Assembly (NCBI RefSeq): GCF_026151205.1
Contig: NC_087073.1
Location: forward strand, 18,814,837 to 18,878,836
Source: Bolinopsis microptera
Lineage: Eukaryota; Ctenophora; Tentaculata; Lobata; Bolinopsidae
DNA length: 64,000 nt
Direction: 5' to 3'
Shown: piece by piece, positions 1 through 9,928 of the stretch
Layout: each line of letters begins with the position of its first letter
How positions within the stretch are numbered: the stretch's first letter is position 1
Notes under the pieces: model-generated
What the model was told of the DNA's origin: nothing
Databases searched by the model: none
Seen by the model: the letters and a program-made list of their open reading frames with translations, nothing else
Program-made: the position numbers and the translations under genes

Positions 1-1
1 G

Positions 2-199
2 ACATCACTCGGTGATGAGCTTGCTGCATCCTTGGATAAATTGAAGATGTTCATGAAGAACTCTATTGAACGTCTCCGACGATCAGAACCATCGTGGCGT
101 CGTGGACCCTGGACAAACTTTGACGACGTGTTCAGTCATGGAGGCCGAGGGAACAACTTTATTCCTTTCATGAATCTAACTCCTGCCACTCGATGGTAA
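2..199 (+). CDS. 3' end of an unidentified ORF (partial)
   Basis: An open frame enters from the left edge and ends in TAA at 197-199, giving about 65 residues. It starts with a helical, basic stretch (DELAASLDKLKMF, then ERLRRSEPSWRRGPW) and ends FMNLTPATRW. I do not recognise the family. A purine-rich G-run (about 431-443, GTGGGGGGAGCAAG) lies 230 bp downstream and could be the polypurine tract of a retroelement, so this may be a retroelement polyprotein tail inside the WASHC1 intron; a host exon is the alternative. The frame is short, so coding status is only moderately supported. Confidence 0.4.
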   Translation, partial: TSLGDELAASLDKLKMFMKNSIERLRRSEPSWRRGPWTNFDDVFSHGGRGNNFIPFMNLTPATRW

Positions 200-768
200 A
201 GAAGATAACGAGGAATAAAAGATAAGGACTAAAGATCACGGAAATGGACTGAAATGAAAAACGGAACCTGAAACCACTACAAATGTGCTTTTACAACCAC
301 ATACCGGATTTTACTACTACAATACCGATTTTAAAACTACAAATCGGATTTAAGAAAACCTTTTAAAGACTTAAGCAACCACTTAATATAGATGTCTAAG
401 TCATTTTATTTTAGTCGGCCTTATGCCACAGTGGGGGGAGCAAGATAGAAAAATTACTTGCTCTTCGTGCCAGCCTCGTAGCTCTGCTAGATCGTGTCGT
501 GTGACAGGGTCTAAAAGAACTAGAGGTCCCACTGCCGCGGATCTGATTTGGCTGATGATCCTGGAGAGCGGTCATCTCCATTAATTGTCTTATTAATTAA
601 CCAATGACATAATATTAGTATGTCAACCAGTCGCCATTTCATTTCAAAGTATTTTATACTTCAAATCTTATAGAGAACAAATTCTGATTCAGAAGAAACT
701 TTTTAAATCTGAGATCATCACAGTGAAATGTTATCAAAATGATATCGTACTCTTGGTACCAAACTAAC
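200..768. other. Non-coding stretch, probably WASHC1 intron
   Basis: No exon recognised on either strand. I looked here on the minus strand for the next WASHC1 exon (proline-rich part) and did not find it. Short AT-rich repeats (AATACCGGATTTTA-like units, about 299-352) and the purine-rich G-run near 431 are the only notable features. Confidence 0.5.
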
Positions 769-2440
769 CAGTAAGCATATGATTTGGGAACGAGTCTGTT
801 GATCAGCTCACTCCCTCCCAGACTAGCCGGAGCGTCCTCTAACATGTTGCTAGGCTCCAATTCCTCCGCAACACGGCGTCCAGGGGCGTCGAGCGGGTCA
901 AACTTTCTGTGGGATCGATAAGGGTTGGTGCTACTGTTGAAGAGAAGATACGATGAGGCAGCTGTTATCCCCGGGGGTGGGTCTCCCAAACCTGATTCTA
1001 ATTCTTCTTCCATAGAGTAAGCTCGTAACATTCGGGATTTCTGGGATGGTCGTGCAACTCGGAAGAAGTTCAACTTGTCCTGATGTAAAAATTGTGTTAC
1101 AAAATTGAAAAAGCACTCAATACAAGGACGTCTGCTTACTTGGCACTGCAGAAAAGAGGCCGTCCGGGGATAAAGTAAGGCAGGTGTCCATAAAATCAAG
1201 ATTACAATTAAATTTCAGATGATCTCCAAACCTTGATAGCTTTTTGGTCAGCAGGTTTCAATTCCTCGCTGTAACATTTCTCAGTCCGGGCACTCTTCCG
1301 GAGAACTGCTGACTCGGGAGTTGATTTAAAGAGTGGTTCATAGGATGTTAGCGTAGTAACAGGGTATTTGGAGCAAGAGAACACCTGTGGGTATTATACA
1401 TCAGGGTGTTATAATTAGGTAATTTTATAATTGTTGTCGTGTTTGTGGGAATTGCTATACTACGGGAATTAAGAACCGACTTACAAATTTACAAATCAGC
1501 GGTCTCAATTTCAGTTACTTATTCAGAATAACTGAAAGAGGCACGGCGCGCGGTATTGTGTACATATTCAGACATCTCATACTTTACGTCATGAATTATT
1601 TAAAAGTCTCCTTAGATGGATTTGGAATGAGTCATGTTGTGTTGAAATATAAAAAGGACATTAAATATTTCATGAAAAATTTTGTAGGGCGTCGGCATGT
1701 CAAAATGAGTGTAGAACATGTCCCTTATCTATTTCCTCGGTAACATTTACCCCGTAAATTGTCTAGGAAGAAGTTGTAATAATGTGCAAGTGTAGTGTGC
1801 AAAATATTTAGAAAATAATTACGAGCAGTGCCAACATAGCAGATTGGGTTGCAATAACCCTTAAGTAACTGCAGGTTTTACTTTTGCAACTTAAATAAAA
1901 TCTTAACTTTTGTACATTTATTTAACAGTAAAACAGACCTTATCATTGATAAAGGTATTGCTTATACAACAATTATATTACCTGAATTGCTTTCTTGCTT
2001 CCCTTCAGCTTGTCCACCTTGGTTTGAGCAAGTTTAACTCTCGTCTCCACATCTTGGAGGGCTTTCCTCTGACCCTCAACTCGGAGGTTAACTCTCCCTG
2101 TTGTGTGAAATTCAGGAAATACTGGGTTTAGAAAATATAATGTCATGATATATAAGTCGGCGTTAGCTTATCGAGTTGGAACCTTAGGGGTAAAACAGTG
2201 CAGTTTTCGCGCCAAAGGTTTTAAATAAATATATCAGTAAATTTCAAGGAAAAGGTATGAGTTTTAAAATAACTTGATCAACTAAAGCTACAAGATAAAG
2301 CTATTCCCCTTCACCCCCTTTCGGAACTAACCGAGAATTTCAGTCGCAACTTTATCAAGTTGACGAAGTGCATCAGCAATCTGGCTAATTGATTCCTCTC
2401 TCCGTAACTCTGGCGCTACTATTGGTACTTCACATTGCAT
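769..2440 (-). CDS. WASHC1: WASH complex subunit 1 (WASHC1), N-terminal exons, partial
   Basis: WASH is the Arp2/3 activator of the endosomal WASH complex; it builds branched actin for retromer and recycling traffic. Four coding exons join in phase: 2332-2440, 1982-2097, 1232-1384, 769-1079 (229 residues plus 2 nt). The start at 2440 gives MQCEVPIVAPELRREES, like the family N-terminus. Exon 2 is a coiled coil ending KLKGSKKAIQ, the family's KGSKKAIK segment, followed in exon 3 by VFSCSKYP. Exon 4 has the acidic GLGDPPPGITAASSYLLFN stretch of the WASH homology region and LVPKSYAY near its end. Splice sites include GTTAGT (exons 1 and 4), GTAATA and a weaker GTTTGG. Missing here are the proline-rich region and the C-terminal VCA tail, which should lie beyond the left edge unless the gene is truncated. 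Identification rests on recalled family sequence; no search was run. Confidence 0.88.
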
Positions 2441-3636
2441 TACTAAGAGAACACACTAGAATTAGCCAGCTTGTGTAAATGTGCGTGTCTTTGTGTTTGG
2501 TGTATTTTAGTGAGAGCTGTGAGTGTGTTATCTGACTCAAGAGATAGCGAGTAAGATGTCAACATGACTTGAAGATCGGACAGGTTCTGAGAGATAGCAC
2601 TGAGATGTTACTATCACACATATTTTATTCTGTGGAATGAGCATCACACTAGTGTGAATTAACAAGATCCGTAGGTAGTACCAGGCTAAATATTTACAGC
2701 TACAATTGAATACAGAATTCAGAGTACAGAATTTAGAGTATTTTGTTGAAAAGTATAGTATTATAGATTTGTATATTTGATATGCCTATATGCGCATGGA
2801 AGTAAAGAGTCAACTTATCAGTGCAGTCTAGGTGTTAGCACGGCACAGTGTCAAATTTCAGAGAATCCGTACATTGTAAAGAATTGGTGTAGTATTGCAC
2901 TATGTACTGAGCAGCCATAAGTAAGAGAATTTCGTAATTTCCTGTTGCTTCAGCGCTCACTGCTAAGTTAAACAGAGACTAAATTCTAGATCCTAAAACA
3001 CATGGTGCAAGCTGAAGTCTTGTAACTGGTCACGTGACACTATGTTGACTGTTGAGCAATGAGCAGGGTAGAAGATGTGTTAGATAAAATAAAATCATTC
3101 CATCACTTTGATTTAAATTTGATACAATTTGAATTCTTTTGAGGACTTGATTATGAATGCCAATATAGAAACCCCATGACGAGGTATAAGGAATATAATA
3201 CGATATTTAATAAAATAATCATTTTTTAAATAAGGATTTTAATGAAAATGTACACAGAAAGTGTAACCTAAAACAGTAAAACTGTACAAGGTGTAACCCA
3301 AAATGGTGACAAAACTCCCAGATTGAAAATGCCTATTTGAGGAAGATTAACATGGTATTTTTAAGGTAGAAATCCTCAAGTGGCGGCGAAAGTAGTCAAA
3401 TGTGAAAGGATAAAAACTACTTATTTATAATTTACAAAAGATGTACATATCAAATTTACAAAATTGATTTACAAACATAGAAACATTCAAATCATTGAAA
3501 ATACACATACAAATCTTATAAAAAAAGGAAAAATACACATTTACCCATCAGAATCTACGAAAAGACATAATCGAATAAAATCTGATATAAATTTTTTAAA
3601 TGAAAACAAATCTTACCACAAAAAGAATCTGAATTT
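2441..3636. other. Intergenic, 5' flank of WASHC1 and 3' flank of KH gene copy A
   Basis: No coding exon recognised. It is AT-rich and should contain the WASHC1 promoter, but I see no clear TATA box. Part 3230-3600 is very A/T-rich and follows the end of KH copy A. Confidence 0.5.
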
Positions 3637-5807
3637 TTAAGATGAAACATAATTGTCGATGACAGTTGAGAAATCTTCACTGACAGAAATAAGTTCTTGG
3701 TATAAAACTGCAGCAGATGTTTTTAGTGAATCATCACCAATATTACTCTGTAACTGATGTATAGCCGCATTTAAACGGGGATGATGCAGCGTTAGATGAA
3801 CAACATCTGAGAATCTTCCATATCTTTGATTGCTCTTCTTGGAGACACTGTCAAGATGAATAATAAAGTCTTTGTACTGAAGTACAGTTCTATTCACAAT
3901 ACTTACATTGTACATACTATAGTGAGAGTTTAAACTCATCACATCCTCCGCCAACAGTTCTCCTGATTTGATGGATTGTTCCACAAATTCCTTTGCAAGA
4001 ATGTTGTCACAAGGCTTCTGAGATGAGACGATAATTTGTTTTGAAGATTTGGAACTGACGATATCAATAATTCGAAAATGAATGTGATCCATTCGACAAT
4101 AGTTATATTCAACATTTATTTCGGACGATGGTTCGCCACCAGTAATTCTTGCCGTGAACCTGAAGTTGTTTCCTAAATCACTGAAGAAAACTTCTTTAAA
4201 TCGTTGTACACTCATTTCTATGCAACCTTCAGCTATCAAACATTCAGCAAGAACCTCTTTGAAAGAAGAGTTAATGTCAAATGAAAAAGTTCCATTGAGT
4301 CCTTTCTCCCAATAATCAATCAGTTGGCTTACTGGAATGAGTTTCTGCTCAAGATCTGGAGTGACTTTGTAAAGTGTTGTACCGAACCTTGTGTAGGTTT
4401 TAATGTTACAAAGAATTGAGAAATCGTCAATATCAAGAAAACCTCGGAATCTAGATAACATTGAAGATTTACGGTAAAGAGTGTAGCTACTCGTGCTGTA
4501 AGGATCATATTTTAGAAACTTCCTATGAAATCCGGAATGTTTGGAAAGCTTCATGAAAGTAAGAGAATTACTGTCAGTAACAAAATCCAAGAAATCAGTC
4601 GACAGACATGGTTGAGTCTGGAGAGAAGGTTAAGAAATTCGACATTCATTTCTGAAATCAGTTCATTTGAGACTTTGATATGCACGCGGAAGTTTCCGTG
4701 GTACTTCTTTCTCCACGACAAGGCTTTAAAGAAGCTTATCCGGCCTCGTACCTCACACAGCAACTTATCTAATCGTGCTTGAGACGAACAACCCAGAGTC
4801 AGCGTCTGTTCTATTTCATTCAGCTCCACTAATGTCACTTCTGGATCACTGCTCAAAGTTTCCAGATAAGATTCTCCAGAAAACATGTTATACAACTTGT
4901 GAGTGCCACAGGCATAAGGAATGCAAAGATATCGGCCAGAAAAGGTCTCTCCTTTGTCACAAAAACGACGCACTGCCAATGTATCGAGATATCTATTAAA
5001 TAGATTCAATTGTACATGAGCGACACACGTTTTTAGTTCATGTTGAGTTTTTGCCCCAATTTCTAACGGAAAAACCAAGTCCTCTTCGTTGCAATCAAAA
5101 TCAAGATAGTCAATTCCTGGACGACAGCGAAGTTCGTTCAATTGAATGTAGGTGTTAGTATAAGTAGATCGTACAAAATTGGATGTCACCAGAAATTTAT
5201 GTATGAAGTTGCTTGTGGTGGACTGCCTTGATTGCCTTCCACGTCGCCAAATTTCTTCGTTGTCAAGAAAGGACGCATTTGTGTTCCACAGTCGTAAGAA
5301 TTCTAAGATTTCAGCTAATTTATTCGGTTCGACATTATCTATCAAAACTTGATTCAGTTTTCCCTTAGTTATATTCTTTGGATCGACTCCAAAAATTGTG
5401 CAAAATCTGTTGTCCTCAAATCGATTCGGCCAAATTGTAATAAATCTATATTTTTCGACAGTTGCAGTAAATTCATTTTGAATTTGATACTCTGTCGACT
5501 GCCTTGGATATCTTTCAACAATACTTATCCTGTTCAAACGAGAACAAATGTCATTCTTCACAGAATTTAGGGCGGCATCAGTGCGTGCATTAATAATGAC
5601 CACAGAACGTTTGTTATCAACAAAAACCCTGATTACATCTTCCATACTCTCTAGCCTCCTCAGGTTAGTCCAACCTGTCCCAATGACAAGTCCTATGTAT
5701 TGAGCCTTGATCGGTACTTCACAACTGCATATTCCAGAACTATTCCTCCAGGTTCGGAAAACTTCCCCAGTTTCCTCAGCTGACTCCCTATTACTTCCAG
5801 GATACAT
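3637..5807 (-). pseudogene. KH-domain protein, copy A (single frameshift)
   Basis: Intronless gene of the same family as the copies at 6789-8951 and 9929-12079; about 723 codons if the frame were continuous. Residues ~30-95 look like a KH RNA-binding domain: alternating hydrophobic strands, an IGLVIGTGWTNL loop where KH domains have IGxxGxxI, then a VVIIN strand and a helix. The GxxG loop is GTGW here but GSGG in copy B. The rest is a long conserved region I cannot assign. The frame breaks at about 4625-4628, where copy B has one more A in a short A-run (GAGAAAGG versus GAGAAGG). Downstream the frame resumes to the stop at 3637. The last ~30 codons differ from copies B and C. One indel in an A-run could also be an assembly error. 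Confidence 0.75.
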
Positions 5808-6788
5808 GACAGTGTGTCCTTTCTTCTTGTTTCACAGTGACGAGCTGCATTGTTTTCCTTAGTTTCGTGTATGACACGTCATGTGATTGGTGAGGACAAT
5901 GTCCCAGCGGAAGATATCTGCTGACATAGCTAAAATATACGTGGGTGAAAACGATGAAAATTCCAATTAATAGATTGTATTTTGTTAGTACAGTCGAACC
6001 TCTATATACTGGGCATCTCGATATATCGGGCATCTTCTTTTCCATTGGATGACTAAGTTGATTAGCCTGTTATTGGCCAATTTGGGCAAGACATTTGATT
6101 CATCATAGCTCAATTATACATTATATATGTAGCATTTGGTGGTGATTTGAGTACATGTTGAGCTGTATTCCGACACAACACGTTCATGTAAGGCCCCTAA
6201 TGAGTCATGGGGTATTATATAAGACGCGTGTTATTTGAGAGGCTACAGATACTGGGGATTGGGATCATGTGAACCTCTCTATTCCGGGTTTTTCTATACC
6301 GTGAACTTCCCCCCTCCCCCGAGAGGACCCGATGAAACAAATTAAAATGGTAACGCAAGAACAACGCACAGTTTATAAATGAGTAGAAGTTATAATAGCT
6401 GCAGTTATTACATTACAAAAAGTTCCAGAATAATCTAATGGCAAAATGATTTTAAAAAACAGAACAAACAAAACGTATATTTCTTTTAAAAGTAAGAAAG
6501 TTGTATGTTAGAAAGTTGACTGTTAAAAATAAATCATCGTTCAATCATATTTAAATGTTAAATTACTTGACAATAATATAAAAATCTTCCATGCGAAATG
6601 TGCTATATATAATCAATAATAAGAAATATCATGATTTGAAAAGAAATCTAAAATTAATAGCAGTTACTATAGTTGCGGGTTTCTAGAAACATGTATTATA
6701 TAGTAAAGTCGAGATTAAAAAAATAGTTGTTCAAAAGCTTTCGAAAAGCATGTGATTAATATCCTCGACGCGACTGACTGCAATAGAT
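5808..6788. repeat. Duplicated spacer, first copy
   Basis: Upstream region of KH copy A, nearly identical to 8952-9928 upstream of copy B. It contains CAGTCGAACCTCTATATACT at 5991, resembling the ends of pogo/Tigger-type transposons, and a related GTGAACCTCTCTATTCCGGG at about 6269 in the same orientation. Differences between the two spacers are few: a C-run length near 6310/9454, a few substitutions, and a small indel near 6413. Confidence 0.8.
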
Positions 6789-8951
6789 TCAACTTATACA
6801 TTTATCCATAATAGCAGACAAATGTTCACTAGCAGAAATAAGCTCTTCATAGAGCAGGACAGCAGATTTTATCAGAAAATCATCACCAATATTACTCTGT
6901 AACTGATGTATAGCCGCATTTAAACGGGGATGATGCAGCGTTAGATGAACAACATCTGAGAATCTTCCATATCTTTGATTGCTCTTCTTGGAGACACTGT
7001 CAAGATGAATAATAAAGTCTTTGTACTGAAGTACAGTTCTATTCACAATACTAACATTGTACATACTATAGTGAGAGTTTAAACTCATCACATCCTCCGC
7101 CAACAGTTCCCCTGATTTTATGGATTGTTCCACAAATTCCTTTGCAAGAATGTTGTCACAAGGCTTCTGAGATGAGACGATAATTTGTTTTGAAGATTTG
7201 GAACTGACGATATCAATAATTCGAAAATGTATGTGATCCATTCGACAATAGTTATATTCAACATTTATTTCGGACGATGGTTCGCCACCAGTAATTCTTG
7301 CCGTGAACCTGAAGTTGTTTCCTAAATCACTGAAGAAAACTTCTTTAAATCGTTGTACACTCATTTCTATGCAACCTTCAGCTATCAAACATTCAGCAAG
7401 AACCTCTTTGAAAGAAGAGTTAATGTCAAATGAAAAAGTTCCATTGAATCCTTTCTCCCAATAATCAATCAGTTGGCTTACTGGAATAAGTTTCTGCTCA
7501 AGATCTGGAGTGACTTTGTAAAGTGTTGTACCGAACCTTGTGTAGGTTTTAATGTTACAAAGAATTGAGAAATCGTCAATATCGAGAAAACCTCGGAATC
7601 TAGATAACATTGAAGATTTACGGTAACGAGTGTAGCTACTTGTGCAGTAAGGATCATATTGTAGTTCAAACTTCCTATGAAATTCGGAATGTTTAGAAAG
7701 CTTCATGAAAGTAAGAGAATTACTGTCAGTAACAAAATCCAAGAAGTCAGTCGACAGACATGGTTGAGTCTGGAGAGAAAGGTTAAGAAATTCGACATTC
7801 ATTTCTGAAATCAGTTCATCTGAGACTTTGATATGCACGCGAAAGTTCCCGTGGTACTTCTTTCTCCACGACAAGGCTTTAAAGTAGCTTATCCGGCCTC
7901 GTACCTCAAACAGCAACTTATCTAATCGTGCTTGAGACGAACAACCCAGAGTAAGCGTCTGTTCTATTTCATTCAGCTCCACTAATGTCACTTCTGGATC
8001 ACTGCTCAAAGTTTCCAGATAAGATTCTCCAGAAAACATGTTATACAACTTGTGAGTGCCACAGGCATAAGGAATGCAAAGATATCGGCCAGAAAAGGTC
8101 TCTCCTTTGTCACAAAAACGACGCACTGCCAATGTATCGAGATATTCATTAAATATCAATTGAAGATGAGCGACACACGTTTCTAGTTTATGTTGAGCTT
8201 ATGCCCCGATTTCTAACGGAAAAACCAAGTCCTCTTCGTTGCAATCAAAATCAAGATAGTCAATTCCTGGACGACAGCGAAGTTTGTTCAATTGGATGTA
8301 GGTGTTAGTAGATCGTACAAAATTGGATGTCACCAGAAATTTATGTATGAAGTTGCTTGTGGTGGACTGCCTTGATTGCCTTCCACGTCGCCAAATTTCT
8401 TCGTTGTCAAGAAAGGACGCATTTGTGTTCCACAGTCGTAAGAATTCTAAGATTTCAGCTAATTTATTCGGTTCGACATTATCTATCAAAACTTGATTCA
8501 GTTTTCCCTTAGTTATATTCTTTGTATCGACTCCAAAAATTGTGCAAAATCTGTTGTCCTCAAATCGATTCGGCCAAATTGTAATAAATCTATATTTTTC
8601 GACAGTTGCAGTAGATTCATTTTGAATTTGATACTCTGTCGACTGCCTTGGATATCTTTCAACAAGACTTATCCTGTTCAAACGAGAACAAATGTCATTC
8701 TTCACAGAATCTAGGGCGGCATCAGTGCATGCATTAATAATGACCACAGAACGTTTGTTATCAACAAAAACCCTGATTACATCTTCCATACTCTCTAGCC
8801 TCCTCAGGTTAGTCCCACCTGACCCAATGACAAGTCCTATGTATTGAGCCTGGATCGGTACTTCACAACTGCATATTCCAGAACTATTCCTCCAGGTTCG
8901 GGAAACTTTTTCAGTTTCTTCAGCTGACTCCCTATTACTTCCAGGATACAT
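6789..8951 (-). pseudogene. KH-domain protein, copy B (premature TAA; chimeric)
   Basis: Second member of the array, 720 residues if the single internal stop were ignored. The frame runs unbroken from ATG at 8951 to 6789 except for TAA at 8199-8201 (about codon 251), where copy A has an AAA lysine codon. No frameshift is needed. The KH loop is intact here (IGLVIGSGGTNL). From the start to about 7210 it matches copy A; its last ~110 codons and 3' flank match copy C (same EELISASEHLSAIMDKC ending). It is therefore A-type in front and C-type at the back, as expected of an unequal crossover product. A truncated 250-residue KH protein, or re-initiation downstream, cannot be excluded. Confidence 0.78.
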
Positions 8952-9928
8952 GACAGTGTGTCCTTTCTTCTTGTTTCACAGTGACGAGCTGCATTATTTT
9001 CCTTAGTTTCGTGTATGACACGTCATGTAATTGGTGAGGACAATGTCCCAGCGGAAGATATCTGCTGACATAGCTAAAATATACGTGGGTGAAAACGATG
9101 AAAATTCCAATTAATAGATTGTATTTTGTTAGTACAGTCGAACCTCTATATACTGGGCATCTCGATATATCGGGCATCTTCTTTCCCATTGGATGACTAA
9201 GTTGATTAGCCTGTTATTGGCCAATTTGGGCAAGACATTTGATTCATCATAGCTCAATTATACATTATATATGTAGCATTTGGTGGTGATTTGAGTACAT
9301 GTTGAGCTGTATTCCGACACGAACACGTTCATGTAAGGCCCCTAATGAGTCATGGGGTATTATATAAGACGCATGTTACTTGAGAGGCTACAGATACTGG
9401 GGATTGGGATCATGTGAACCTCTCTATTCCGGGTTTTTCTATACCGTGAACTTCCCCCCCCCCCCGAGAGGACCCGATGACACAAATTAAAATGGTAACG
9501 CAAGAACAACGCACAGTTTATAAATGAGTAGAAGTTATAATAGCTGCAGTTATTACAAAAAGTTCCAGAATAATCTAATGGCAAAATGATTTTAAAAAAC
9601 AGAACAAACAAAACGTATATTTCTTTTAAAAGTAAGAAAGTTGTATGTTAGAAAGTTGACTGTTAAAAATAAATCATCGTTCAATCATATTTAAATGTTA
9701 AATTACTTGACAATAATATAAAAATCTTCCATGCGAAATGTGCTATATATAATCAATAATAAGAAATATCATGATTTGAAAAGAAATCTAAAATTAATAG
9801 CAGTTAAAATAGTTGCGGGTTTCTAGAAACATGTATTATATAGTAAAGTCGAGATTAAAAAAATAGTTGTTCAAAAGCTTTCGAAAAGCATGTGATTAAT
9901 ATCCTCGACGCGACTGACTGCAATAGAT
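8952..9928. repeat. Duplicated spacer, second copy
   Basis: Near-identical partner of 5808-6788, lying between KH copy C (3' flank) and copy B (5' flank). It repeats the pogo-like CAGTCGAACCTC at 9135 and the long C-run near 9454. Confidence 0.8.

Noticed and set aside
1558-2131. Plus-strand ORFs of 61 and 73 codons
   Set aside because: They overlap or oppose clear WASHC1 exons and introns and show no coding character.
5791-6045. 84-codon ORF upstream of KH copies A and B
   Set aside because: It is preserved only because the spacer is duplicated; it covers transposon-like tips and overlaps the KH start in another frame.
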